This document shows positions 11,996 through 24,092 of a DNA stretch of 64,000 bases, in pieces. The notes under the pieces are model-generated. The model had not been told where the DNA came from. It was given only the letters and a program-made list of their open reading frames with translations, and searched no databases. Both the position numbers and the translations under genes were made by a program. Origin of the DNA: Sphagnum compactum (taxonomy: Eukaryota > Bryophyta > Sphagnopsida > Sphagnales). Location of the stretch: positions 20,514,304 to 20,578,303 of the forward strand of contig OZ234496.1 of the NCBI GenBank assembly GCA_965153455.1. Direction: 5' to 3'. The stretch's first letter is position 1; each line of letters starts with the position of its first letter.

Positions 11996-12270
11996 ACTAG
12001 AGTCAGTTTCGACATTGACAAAATGAATAATTATTCATTGTCAAAAAATGAATTAGCTTTTTATTTTGAAATCATTATAATTGTATTATAATCCAAAAAA
12101 TTTAGTAGCTTTTCATCATCTCCTATAATATTGCGATATGAATAGTGAAATTATTCAGAGTGTAGACTGATAATTACGATGATTTTCAACATGTCAACTT
12201 TTGAATTGCATAAAATTTCATTTCGATATTTTGAGGATTATTTAATGATGAAACTGACCTTAGGGTAAGG
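11996..12270 (+). mobile_element. Small TIR element, copy 1 (sister at 40.9 kb)
   Basis: Begins with GTCAGTTTC (12,002-12,010) and ends with the inverted copy GAAACTGAC (12,250-12,258), followed by CTTAGGGTAAGG. The body is AT-rich and noncoding. A second copy at 40,903-41,211 shares the middle (ATATGA-TAGTGAAATTATT) and the right end GAGGATTATTTAATGATG in the same order. Two copies with inverted ends suggest a MITE (inference). The target duplication is not clear. Confidence 0.6.
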
Positions 12271-12575
12271 TAGGAGACCCAACCTATTTGCTATCCCAGT
12301 TTCAGTTTTATGGGTGGGGTTGCAAAACAGTATATAATTAAAACTTGGATGTGAAATTTATTTTTGCCGGGTCGCATAGTGAGCATCCCTCGAGATGCTA
12401 TTGCACCTACGACGACAAATAGTGTGCAGTGCCTGTCCATGTCAGCCAAAAGAACACATACTTCAAAAACACGCCACAATTATGTACTTACTGTTTCTGG
12501 GCAGGTCCGTTTAGTGCGTGGTACTTGGACAGATGGGATTGCCACTGCATTCACGACGATCATTCATGTTACTCA

Positions 12576-12878
12576 GGCCCACTTTGCACTAGGAGTCAGG
12601 GCCAAAAAGACTTGGGGGCCAACTTTGAGCATTTTTGGGTTGCAAATTGGTCTCAATTCATTAATAAATGCTACAACATTGACGTCAGGATATTAATAAA
12701 TGCTTCAACATTGGCCCCCAGGGTTGCAAATTGGCCTCCCTAATTTGATGGTATCCTTTTTTTCAGCCTTGGGGCCAATACAAGGCCATAAAGTTCAGCA
12801 TTTATTAGTAGTAACTTGGGGCATATTGAAAAGTTTTTTTTCTAACTCAGCACTTGACTCCTAGTGTAAAGCCCTTGG
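12576..12878. mobile_element. MITE-like element with inverted ends
   Basis: The left arm (12,576-12,600) contains CTTTGCACTAGGAGTCAGG. The right arm (12,853-12,874) is its near-exact inverse, TTGACTCCTAGTGTAAAG, giving about 16 paired bases. Inside, ATTAATAAATGCTACAACAT and a near-identical copy are repeated in tandem around 12,660-12,710. No coding potential. The class is undetermined. Confidence 0.55.
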
Positions 12879-13519
12879 GGCTGATTTCAACTTTTGCACC
12901 AATAGGAATGCTGGATTTGACAATATGGTTATCTCCAAAGTGTTGGTTGGTTATTCCAATATAATCTTGACATTTCTCTACAACAATCTCTATTTGTAAT
13001 TTGGATTACCATTACAAATTCAATGGTCGAGCAACCATAGTGTGGAGCATAAAAAATTAATTGGAATCTTTCTTATTATGTGTTCTAGTGCCAAAACAAA
13101 TCAAAGTTTAAAGAAAAAAGAATCTCAATACTAAAGCATTGCCACTAACTTGACTACTCAACAATGGTTTTTTCACGATACCAATAGCTCTCACAAATGT
13201 GTTAAACCAACAAATGATTTTCTTTTTATATTTCATTATTGGAACCCTTCCAAAATTACTAGCCCCATGGACCTCCATTCAACATCCAACAACCATGTGA
13301 ATTAATTCCTACACATTCTTGTCCTTGTCCAAGAATGAATGCTTGAAATTACTTTGAGTAAAAAGTAAGATAAAAAGATCTATGATTTGTTGTGACATTA
13401 TTCTTAATTTTTTACCCTATTTGGGACCACGATGACCTTATTTGGACCATTTTTCACACATGAACAAAATATGAATGATTTAATCATATCTAGCACATTG
13501 TTTGTTCAAAGGTCAATGA

Positions 13520-14118
13520 ACAATCACACATGACATCATCAAAAACATCATGTATACCTTCGCTCGAAAGAGTAGGCACATTGTATGGAAAGAACAGTGA
13601 TATGCCCTTATGTCAAAAGTTTCCTTATGAACCAATCTTTACATGACTTGTGAGGACAAAAACTTTGTTGCCAATGTGGTGGTTATTGACTTGACACGAG
13701 AAACGGTGATTACGAATGTTATTGGTTGACAAGCAAGTGCAACTACAAAACTTAGTGCCATCACTAAGATCCACAAGTATAGAGGGTTTCATGAGGGCAC
13801 CATTTTATTTCGATGGTCATGGAGGTGCACAATGCACGCGGGCATGATATGGATCATTTCATCAAGGAGTGTGCTTGTCTTTTCCACAATAGACGATCAA
13901 GAGGTCATTATCCTTGTTTTTTTGCATTCAATTTCTTAAGCAGCATGTTAGTATTAATTTTTAGTTTGTTTTAGCCTTTGTTATAAAAAGGAAGATTGCA
14001 TTGGTAAGAGATGTTTGTTTTAGACCTCCTATTACTATTAGATCTCACAATTTGCATGCAAGCGACATTAGAAAAGTTGTGGGTGGAATATATTCCTACC
14101 ATGAGAGGGACTAGCTTT
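13520..14118 (+). pseudogene. Decayed C-terminal part of a retroelement ORF
   Basis: Translation in shifting frames recovers ordered peptide blocks: VVVIDLTRE near 13,672, AITKIHKYRGFHEG near 13,760, HFIKECACLFHNRRSRGH near 13,856, then KIALVRDVCFRPPITIRSHN and a short tail ending YHERD at about 14,115. From memory these follow the order seen downstream of reverse transcriptase in a widespread plant retroelement family that I cannot name. No intact reverse transcriptase is visible upstream. Stops and frameshifts show it is dead. Confidence 0.5.
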
Positions 14119-14119
14119 T

Positions 14120-15640
14120 TCCTTTCCTTCGTTCATGTGGGTTGCGCGTCTTTTGGCCTTTTCTTTTGTCTTTCGTGTGACAGTTCCGGCCATTGGTTTT
14201 TTATTTATTTCTCATTTCATGAATTCTTTAAGTATTTTAGCATCTTCATTTTTTCTATTTTAATGCATTTAATGTTCAAAAGTTTCTTGATGACATGTAT
14301 GTTGAAGCCTTCATGTTGATGCTATTAATCCACAAAAAAATCATGACAACCAAAATGGTATCAAATGCCAATCAATTGATTGATTTGAATGTTAAAATTC
14401 AAGATGTTCTAACAACATTACACATGGATTATTTAGAACCTTGACCAGGTTCACTTTAACTAAATTCAAGGAGTTTGAAAACAATTGTGATAATGACTAT
14501 TGTTAATAACACGAAATTGACCAAAAATGTTTGTAGGTTTTATTGTTGACATTGTTACTACACATTGTATCACAATCTAACAATGTTGCAACATTTTGAC
14601 ATCTATGCCAATTGGTGTAACCGTTTTGTTCACATAAACGATTATTTTAAGTATTTGCTTAAGGACTTGAATTACATGGGTAAAGAAATGTTTATGATGC
14701 AGTAGATTGGACATGAATTGTTTCTAAATGTGCATCATACTGCAATCAAGGCATACAATAAATGCATGCATGATGTAAGGTTAAGGTGAAATGGGCATTA
14801 GGGTTTAAGACAAAAGGTGGAAAATGGATCACATTTTTGAAATCATTTGGGATCAAATGGAAGATCAAGTTGATTTTGGATCCGATGTAAACTTTTAAGA
14901 TTTAGAATTAGGGATCATTTTGGATGGGATGAGATTTTTGGGGTTTATTTAAATATAAGGACCATTTTGGTTTTTTTTAAAATAATTTATAAAACTTTGA
15001 AATTTTTATTTTATTTTGTAAATTTTTATTTCAATTTAAAATCTTCAATTTTATTTTTATTTTAAAAATATTTTAGATTAGAACCTTTTATTTTCCTTCT
15101 ATAAATTTCCATTTTATTTTTGGAAACTTTAATTTTATGTCTACAAACATATATTTCAAGTTGGAAACTTTTCTTATTTCCAAAAAATTCAATTTTATTT
15201 TTGGAATCTTGTATTTCCTTCTAGAAAATTCTATTTTATTTCTAGAAACTTTAGTTTTATTGGAAAGACCTTTTGTTTCAATTTTGGAATCCTTTATTTC
15301 CTTTTGGAAAATTCTATTCTATTTTTGAAAACTTTGATTTCCATTTTGGAAAGTTTTAATTCACTTTTATTTTCTAAAAAAATTATTTTAAATTGGTATT
15401 TCTTTCACTAATAGCAATTTGTGAATTTATGACTAGGTTTTAAACCATTTTTTAGGTACAAATGATTTTTGCAATTAAAAATCCCTTAATAACAAATCAC
15501 AAGTTCAGTCAACTACTAGCTATAAACAACAGAACATATTTTATATTCTATTGTACGGGTTCATCCATTGTCATATGATATATGTTGGTTGTTGTTACAA
15601 TTATTGTGCAATTATTTTGGTATCTAGGCTAGGTTACATT
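14120..15640. other. AT-rich noncoding DNA with TTTTATTTTTGGAAA-type degenerate repeats
   Basis: From about 14,980 to 15,370 a loose motif (ATTTTATTT, then GGAAACTTT or GGAATC) recurs every 25-35 bp. No gene is visible. The rest shows nothing recognisable. Confidence 0.5.
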
Positions 15641-16110
15641 CCTACTATGTAAATGAATCATCAATGGACACATGGCATCTAGGTTTTGCCTAAGGTTAAA
15701 TGTAGTCGACATGATGCCTAGGTTAAGTTAAGCCACATTGCACATAAGTTAAGTTAAACCATGTGGCAACTAAACTAAGCTTGGCCACATGGCACTTAGG
15801 TCAAACTTAGATCATGTGGCATTTATATTAGGGTAATGTTTCAATAGCCTATGTGGCATTTAAACTAGATTTAGGCCACATGACACCTAGGTTAAATTAA
15901 GACTTAGGTCACATAATTTAAAAAATCCTATTATATAAAACATGTCGAGACCTAGGTTACATGGCACTTAAAATTGGCCTAAACCTAGGCTATGTGTGAA
16001 ATTTAAGCCAAGTCTAAACCTAAGTAATGTATGTGGTACTTAACCTAAGCTTAGGGCTAGGCCATGTGGCACTTAACCTTTAACCACCTAAGCCACATTC
16101 TATATTAGTT
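15640..16110. repeat. Degenerate tandem repeat with GCCACATGGCAC and CTAGGTTAA motifs
   Basis: Alternating CACATGGCA and TAGGTTAA/AAGTTAAGCC motifs recur at about 35-45 bp in both orientations. It resembles the 1.7-2.05 kb array and lies inside the second CACTA-like region. Confidence 0.6.
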
Positions 16111-16119
16111 TCATATAAA

Positions 16120-17400
16120 ACCATAAGGTGGTCATGTATGTGACTACAAAGGCCTAGAACCATCTACTTGGATGAAAATCATGAAAAATCATCCATTTTA
16201 ATGGGTTTTCACACCATTAATTGCAATCTAATGGCATGGACAATCATATTTTTGAAAATTATACAATTTCAAACTTTTTGGTGCATGAATATCTAATATA
16301 ATTGTAAATAACAACTAGTTGAATGGTAATTGCAAACTAATTGATTGCAAATGACATTTGGGTAACCTTATTCTTGGGTGGTACCACTAATTAAATTTAA
16401 AAACTTATTTGTTTGAAACTTGAAATTGTAACTCCAAATTATTATTTTGGATTCTCAAAATTAATATTTCAATTCAGAATTTTTAAATTTAAATTCAAAG
16501 ACTTATCTCATCTAAAAAATGATATTTGAATTTTGAATTGTTTTTTTGGAATCTATAAATTAATATTTCAATTCCAAAAATTATTGATTGAGTTTTAACG
16601 TTTTTTTCTACTAGTGTTATCCATAATGAATCACTTTTATAAATAATTATACATAATTATAGTTACTTATAAGTTACACTAAATAATCTTTTTTAAAACA
16701 TAGGCTTTTACATTATATATTTTATATTCTTATAGTAAAAGAAATTAATTACTGTAATTAATGTTACATTACTTTAAAATCATTGTAATTACTTCATATA
16801 ATAATTAATTATAATATATGCATAATTATTTTTTAATTGAATATAATTATTCACAATATATAGAACTTTAAATCTGAATTAAATTTTTGCAAAGACTATA
16901 ATGTAGTTAAAATAATTATTGTAATAATTGTAATTTCAGGAATTATTATAAAATAATTTAAGTTTTTATTTTTAAAAATTATATAATTACTTATGTACGA
17001 TAAAGTTTTTTACAATAATAAATATAATTATATATAATTATATTATTATAAATATATATATTTAAAATCATGTAGGAATTTTTTTAATAACAATTTTTCA
17101 TTCATTATTTATAATTAAATGGTTATCTAATTATCTGATTAGCCACGTACTTGAATTGTTTATAAATTTAAAAATTAAGAACAAAAGGCATGAGGAAAGT
17201 TTTGGAGTTGCAATTTAGTTTGTGAAGAAGTTGCAACTTCAAAACTTATCCCATATTCTTTGTTCTCCATTCCTATTTTAAACACTATATAAATAAGGGG
17301 TGTGGTCATTGAATTTCACATTAAGAAAGTTGTGCACATGGGATGAATCAATCAAAAGGTTTAACCCAAAACAAAAAGAAAAATTATGCACAATTTTAAA
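16120..17400. other. AT-rich noncoding DNA with a CACTA-like right end at 16,616
   Basis: Positions 16,601-16,616 read TTTTTTTCTACTAGTG, the complement of a CACTAGTAGAAAA-type terminus. The rest is extremely AT-rich (TAATTATA-type) with no open frame of note. Confidence 0.45.
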
Positions 17401-17404
17401 CTAT

Positions 17405-17625
17405 CAACCTCCCCAACTTACTTATCTACCTAGTAGGTAGGTACGCAGTATGACCTACCCACCTAGGTCAACCTATGTACCTACCTACCTAAGTACCTAT
17501 TTATATGAGCAGGTATTTAGCCTAGGATAGTAGACCTACCTACCTACTTTTTACCTAATTAGGTAGGTAGGTTTGTAGGCACCTATTTATGTACCTACAT
17601 GAGTACCTACCAACTTAATATTAAT
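17405..17625. repeat. CCTA/TAGG tetranucleotide-rich repeat
   Basis: Interrupted runs of ACCTACCTACCTA and the complementary TAGGTAGGTAGG alternate, so the region can fold on itself. Similar CCTACCTACC sequence occurs at about 3,180, in the other CACTA-like region. Confidence 0.7.
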
Positions 17626-17799
17626 ATTTTGTATTAAATTCATCTTAAGGTGCCACATGGCATATTTACATTAGGCATGTGTCATAATATAGGATCATCC
17701 AAACATTTGAATTACACGTCTTAGATTATTTCAAAATAATAATAATAACTATATTCTAAATAATTCAATATTAAAACACATGGCAACACATCATTTGCC

Positions 17800-18021
17800 T
17801 CAATTGTGACCAAAATAGTTGCATTGTAGTCGCATGTGACAATACATATACAATGGAGTCAAAGGATGAACTTGTATTTGTTGATTTTTTCTTTCATGCA
17901 ATACCCCTTGCATTTGCAACTAATGTCTCATGCAACTTGTCCAAGGCAACTATTGAGATTTTAGTCACCAATAAATTTTTGTCATAGAGACCAATCGAAA
18001 ATACTTATTTTTCTTCTAGTG
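17800..18021 (+). mobile_element. CACTA-like right terminus, second copy
   Basis: Ends in TTTTTCTTCTAGTG (18,008-18,021), the complement of CACTAGAAGAAAAA. As at 3.6 kb, it is preceded by TCGCATGTGAC and by a CATGCAACTTGTCC/GCAACT block in the same order. The plastid-derived sequence starts at the next base. Confidence 0.5.
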
Positions 18022-18381
<360 letters not shown>

Positions 18382-18639
18382 TAACATCATCTAGAAATTT
18401 TCATGTAGATGGTGAGTCAAGTGGTTCCGAAAAGAGTGTGGATGAAGAGTCAATAGTCCCTTCAGTTACTACTCCCAGAGCTTGAATGGCCAAGAAAGTT
18501 TTGAAAACACCTGACAACAACAGTGGAGTATGAAAATCCACACGAGTCAAATACCATGTACAAATATTCACATATGATGGCTTTGTAGCTCATCATTACG
18601 CATACATGGTGAGAATTATATAAAAGGTTGAACCCATTT

Positions 18640-20070
18640 GTTTTGAACATGTGGTTGAAAACCTTAAATGGGATAATGCCATGGATGAGGAAAATGCGGT
18701 GTTGGATGTGAATGCTACTTGGGATTTAGTAGCTTTACTAAAGGACATGGAAACATTTGGGTACAAATGGGTGTACAAAGTCAAGCACAATGCATATGGA
18801 TCTATGAGTAGATACAAAACAAGATTGGTTGCCAAAGGTTATGCCCAAACTTATGGCATCGACTATGAGGAGACCTATGGTCTAGTTGTAAAAATGATGA
18901 CTATAAGAACAATCATTGCTATGGTAGCGACAAAAGGATGGTCTTTACTTAAAATAATGTAAATAATGTTTTTCTTCATGGAGATTTGTAGGAAGAAATG
19001 TACACGGAACAACAACTAGGTTATGTGGACCAAACACATCCTAATTTGGTTTGTAGGTTAAAGAAAATTTTGTACGACTTGAAGCAAACACCTAGAGTTT
19101 GGTTAGACCAGATAGGTCAATATCTTGTCACAAGTGGTTTTCAAACATCCAATGTAGATTTTTCACTTTATGTGAAAAAAACAGATCATGGGATTGTAGT
19201 CATAGTCATTTATGTTCATGACCTGATTGTCACCAGAGATAATGATGCAAACATCTTTGATTTGAAAAAACTTTTGAAACAAAAGTTTGAGATGAAGGAT
19301 TTGGGAGAGTTGCGTTACTTCCTTAACATTGAGGTAATCTAGCCCCCTAAAGGGATATGGTTACTACAAAGACAATATGCGTTGAATAAATTGTTTAAAT
19401 ATGGGATGATAGGTTGTAAACCCATTTCAATTCCATTAGAACAAAATGTGAAGTTAAATGCAGATGAATGTGACCTTGTGGAGTGATACCACTATGTATA
19501 GACGCATAGTGAGGAGTTTGATTTACATGACCATCACAAGGCCATATTTGAGTTATGCAATTGGAGTGGGGAGTTAGATCATGCAAACACCATGAAAACC
19601 ACATTATGACGCTAATAGCTAGTTACAAGTACATGGACACACGGATGTTGATTGGGCTGACAATGTTTTAAATAAGAAATCAACTAGTGGTTTCATGTTT
19701 TCTTTTGGAAGTGGTGTTGTTAGTTGGAGCAATAAAAAACAACCAACAATTGCACTACTAAGCACGGAGGCAGAATACAGAGGTGCATCAATTGTTACAT
19801 GTGAAATAGTTTGGTTATAAAATTACTTTTATATTTCGGATAATTAGTGGATGCTCCTATTGTCATTTATTATGATAACATCACTAGCATACTACTTGCT
19901 AACAACCCAGTCTATCATGTTAAGACAAAACACATTGAGGTGCACTATCACTTTATATAAGAAAAATTTTTAACAAAAGAAATTAACCTTATTCATGTTA
20001 GTACTAAGGATCAAGTTGTTAACATTTTCACAAAGGCTTTAGGTATAAACAAGCTAAGGAAATTCTAAAA
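18640..20070 (+). pseudogene. Copia reverse transcriptase/RNase H, decayed
   Basis: Open segments at 18,651-18,962 and 18,998-19,342 give NATWDLVALLKD, YKWVYKVKHNAYGS, RLVAKGYAQTYGIDYEETYG, then LVCRLKKILYDLKQTPRVW and YVHDLIVT. The catalytic YVDD box reads YVHD, so the first active-site Asp is lost. In-frame stops follow NNVFLHGDL and the RT end, and many interrupt the RNase H part, where SGFMFSFGSGVVSW and LLSTEAEYRGAS remain. It cannot encode an active enzyme. Confidence 0.88.
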
Positions 20071-20112
20071 AATGATTGGTGTACTAGAAATGGATTTGAG
20101 TTTGAGGGGGAG

Positions 20113-20426
20113 TGTTGAGAATTCAAGATCAACTAGTTAGGTTTCATTAGTTATTAGAATAGAAAAATAATTAGGTTACTTTCACAAGGTTGAATTATTT
20201 TCTTTACTTATATTAGTTTGGTTATTTGTGGTTTGGTCTTTTAGTTAAATACTTTAATGTTGATGGTTTTGGTTTTCTTTTATTCATTACACAAGTTTGT
20301 GTATTTGATGTGACAAGAACCTTGAAAAGTTATTGATGTTATATTCCATGTTGTGAGCATCATGTTTTAGTTTTATTTCAATAAAGATTTATGTTTGCAC
20401 TTGATTAGATCTCTTATTTGTTAACA
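20113..20426 (+). repeat. 3' LTR of the copia element
   Basis: Starts TGTTGAGA directly after the polypurine tract and most plausibly ends TTAACA at 20,421-20,426, giving the TG...CA borders of an LTR of about 314 bp. AATAAAG near 20,382 would serve as its polyadenylation signal. The right border is inferred because no second LTR is available for comparison. Confidence 0.65.
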
Positions 20427-20817
20427 TAACCTCCTTCTAACTTTTGAAAGTAATTTGTATCATATCATTTGGATTTGAAAAAGTACCCCAAAAGTATCCC
20501 CCATTTTTTAGGGGTTGAGGATGATTTTAATTATGAAAAGAAACTCGATTAACCAAAAACTATATATTATAATGTTCACTACATCAATATTGAGGTGTTT
20601 GAAAAAAAAACCAAATACTTGTAAAAACATTTCACCTACTTTCAGGTACTTGAACTTTATTTTTCAAACTACCACAAATTTTAGGTCCAATTCAAGTACT
20701 TGCAAATAGCTTAAAAAAACATGATTATAACAATTTAACTTTTGAAGTGCATGTAAACAAGAGTTAAGAAATAATGTACCCAAATTTTTTTTTATTATCC
20801 CCATAAAATCATCTACT

Positions 20818-21790
20818 TGTTAGTCCTTTTTTTTAGGGACCCCAATTTTTTGTTGCTTACACTACTTTTTGTGTATATTTTATCATGTTTTCAACCTACA
20901 ATTAGAAAGATTTTGGTTACATATTACTGGTGGCCAACTCTTCATAAAGACGTTTGGCAATATTATCGTAGCTCTGACATTTGCCAATGTACTAAGTCAA
21001 TTAATGTCACTAGTAATCCACCTATCATACCATTGGTACCCATTGCACCTTTTGTCCAATGGGGTATTGATTTTCATTGGACTAATGAACTCACTAGCTA
21101 AGCAAATGGGTAACAAATACATTCTAGTGGCTATGGACTATGCCACAAAGTGGGTAGAAGCTAGGGCTTTAACCACCAACACTATTGCTGTCATGGTTAG
21201 TTTCTCTATGAAGCTATAATCATTCACTTTGGATGCCCAATGGAATTCATATTTGACCAAGGAACTCACTTCGTTAACGAAACCATTGTCATCCTCACTA
21301 CAAAGTTCATGGATCACCACAAAAATCACCACCTATTACCCCAAGGGAATGGTATGGCAGAATCCACCAATATGACTTTGGAAAACATCCTAAAGAAGAC
21401 AATCAATGTTAATTGTATAGATTGGGATGAGAAGCTTCCAACAACACTATGGGCTTACAAAAATTCTTATAAGGCTAGTATTAAACATAGCCCCTTTGAG
21501 TTGGTATATGGTTTACAACCTTTGTTGCCCTTAGAATATTTATTCTTGACATATTGGATGACTTGTGGACTAGAATATAATGGATTAGCGGCAGTCGTGA
21601 CAAGGATGGAAAACTTGTGTTTTTTAGAAGAATGGAGGGAGGAAGTTCAAGGTAACATCTGTTTAATTCAAGAACAAGGCATGATATGGCATGACAACCC
21701 TAGAAAGACAAAACAATTTCAAGAAGGACAACAAGTCTTGTAGTATCCCAAGGATGTCAAAATCCAACCAAGAAAATTCAAGATAATGTG
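20818..21790 (+). pseudogene. Ty3/gypsy integrase, decayed
   Basis: Frame-shifted blocks give the zinc-binding region (YYWWPTLHKDVWQYYRSSDI-CQC), PFVQWGIDFHW, GNKYILVAMDYATKWVEARA, then FDQGTHFVNE with LLPQGNGMAESTN and DWDEKLPTTLWAYKNSYKAS. This is the order of a plant gypsy integrase core, including the catalytic D residues. The HH-CC finger is partly lost and the frame is broken near 21,100 and 21,225. No reverse transcriptase, protease or LTR was recognised alongside, so this is a truncated remnant. Confidence 0.88.
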
Positions 21791-22253
21791 GAAGGGGTTT
21801 TTTGCGGTGAGAAAGGTTTTGGGAAACAACAATGTCATGCGCTTGGGAGTTCTAATTTTGTGTTGCACAAGTGTGGAAAGTGACAACCAACTTACGTCCT
21901 TCCTCTTTAGTCACTCCAACAGGCCATTGTAATTCCTTCCCCACCTCCTTTACTTCCTTCATCACTCCCGTCTTTTCTTATTCCCTTTGATTCTTCTTTT
22001 CTTTTAGCATTGGCTTTTCTTCCAACTATCACCACCATAACAACAACCATTTTAAAGTTGGTAGTGGGGCATCAACACTTACAGCATGAAGCTTGGTTTG
22101 GAACACGCCGAGGTTGGTGTAGCATATAGGTGGTGAACGAGGCAGGGCTTTTGGTCTTGAGGCGTGGTGTGCAATGATGTTGGTGCAACAATTAGGTTGA
22201 AGAGAGGGGAAGGGTTTGGTGCCAACACTTGAGAATGCTAAATCCAGTGGGCC

Positions 22254-22406
22254 CACTACTACAAAATGTGGGTGTAGTTCATTAGTCCCTATTCACTAAA
22301 CCAATGAATTTACTATTTTTCAACTAGTCCCCCTTTATTAGGACCAATGAATTCCCTCAAAATCTAATGAATCACTTGACATACAAGGACACCTTTTGTT
22401 GTAGTG
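22254..22406. mobile_element. CACTA-type MITE, 153 bp
   Basis: The left end CACTACTACAAAA (22,254-22,266) and right end TTTTGTTGTAGTG (22,394-22,406) are inverted with 12 of 13 bases matching the canonical plant CACTA terminus. The interior is noncoding and carries several CCAATGAATT/AATGAATC motifs. It sits in the 3' region of the gypsy remnant. A 3-bp target duplication is not evident. Confidence 0.75.
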
Positions 22407-22431
22407 AGGGAAGGGGGGACGGAGGAAACTA

Positions 22432-23620
22432 TTGCTGCAAGGCCACCACAAGCTTGATGACGTTCAACCTAACTATTTGACATCAACTCGGGGAACATCA
22501 AGATCCAAATCTGACCCCTCTACCAAACTCCCTCTTGTGTTGTGCACTTGTAACATAGCCAACAAAGGGGCAAGTGCCACTTCATGCACATTGCCATCGG
22601 ACTACACCACAATTGGACAAAGGAGGGTGTTGCAAGTGTCATTTCAGCAAAACGACGACCAGGTTCAACCCACACTCATACCTTATCTTTCCCAGCCACC
22701 TAGCCTCATGAAGACCGACCTCCATGTTGGGACGAAAAGGAAAGGTTGGGCAACTTCTTCTAGAGCCAAAAAGCCTAAAACCAAACAACCCTTTGCAGGT
22801 TGTGCCCAGAAGACATTTCTGACCTCCCAAACCACTACGCTCGTGTTTTTGCCTCTTATGCACATGATCGCATGGCAGGAGGAAGAGGACAATAGTTCGG
22901 ATTGGACTGAATTGTTCGGACATCAACTCATTACTGAGCTCAACTCTCCACAAGAACTCATCAAAGTAGCCACTGCCACCATTCCCACTTGTATTGGACC
23001 AACCCTCACACTTTTGGTTTTCGGAACCAAACTTATGACCTCTGAAGACCGAGAATTTTAGGGTTAGTAGGAGCTAATCAAAAGGAGGGGACTTCTTAGA
23101 AGAAAGTGCTCCAAGTTCAAAAGAGACCATTCTTGTCCCACACTTGATCCAGGCCAAGGGCTTCAACTTGGGTGTTACCACCGTTCATGGGCTGCGAGCG
23201 GTTTTTCAAACTTGGTAGACTTGCCATAACAGCCTAGAAACCATCATTCAAACCCAACAAGCTCAAATATAGGGGTTGGAAAACAAACTGGCTATCCTCA
23301 CAATGGAAGAGGTGAAGGCTAAGGAGTTGGGGCTTTCATTGAATAAACAGTTAGAGACCTTGTCTATGCACAACAAATGAACTGGAGCTCCTGTTACAAA
23401 CTGCTGATGGCAATCGGAGACAAGTGGAACAAAGCCTAGTCGGCAAAATAGTGGAACTCAAGCCACCATCCATTAGATGGCATTAGAGTTACAAAAGGGT
23501 AAAGACCAAACCCTTATCATGAAGGAGTGAGTGACCTAGAGGGGCAAAGAACCAGTTGATAATAAAGAAGAAGCAATGTAAGCTAGGGCTTAGGGGGAGA
23601 ATGTGTTTTTTTTGGTTTCT
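22432..23620 (+). other. Gypsy-associated downstream region with a 209-codon open frame
   Basis: An open frame at 22,432-23,061 encodes a Ser/Thr/Pro-rich sequence without a domain I recognise. Between about 23,270 and 23,600 broken frames give LENKLAILTMEEVKAKELGL-type heptad-like sequence. The location suggests an extra or gag-like region of a retroelement, but this is inference. It is probably not a host gene. Confidence 0.35.
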
Positions 23621-23953
23621 AGAGATGAATGAATAGGAACATCTAATTTATAATGTCATTCTCACCTTCACCAGAACAAGGTTGGTATTATTACCTCAGG
23701 TCCCTACCCAAGTTGGTATAAAGTCTAGTATTGCCTCAGCTCATATTAGACCCCCCCCAAGAAGAAGAAGAATTTGAGGAATTTCAACCAGTTTTTAAAG
23801 AGCCGATCAAATCTCGAGAAGAAGGAGAAGAAGTGAGAGAATTGAGTTGCGAAGCAGATTCAGATTTTTTTGTTAACAAGAAAAAAATCATCAAATTTTG
23901 GAGTATTTTTCTAATGGGAGGAGTCTGATGGAGGATTCTCTACAACTGTGTGT

Positions 23954-24001
23954 GAGAAGAAGAAGAAGAAGAAGAAGAAGAAGAAGCAGCAGCAGCAGCA
24001 G
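23954..24001. repeat. GAA/GCA microsatellite in the presumed 5' leader
   Basis: About ten GAA units pass into five GCA units, roughly 95 bp upstream of the phytyl ester synthase start codon. Such triplet tracts are common in plant 5' untranslated regions. Confidence 0.8.
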
Positions 24002-24092
24002 AAAAATTCTGCGTGGAGATTTGTGAGAAGAATGTTGTGAAAGAGATTTCAGAGTTCCGGGGATTTCTTTGCGTTGCTGAGATCTTTTGGCG

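Noticed and set aside
22432-23061. Independent host gene of 209 codons
   Set aside because: No domain, and it sits within retroelement debris just downstream of a MITE; kept only as a low-confidence region.
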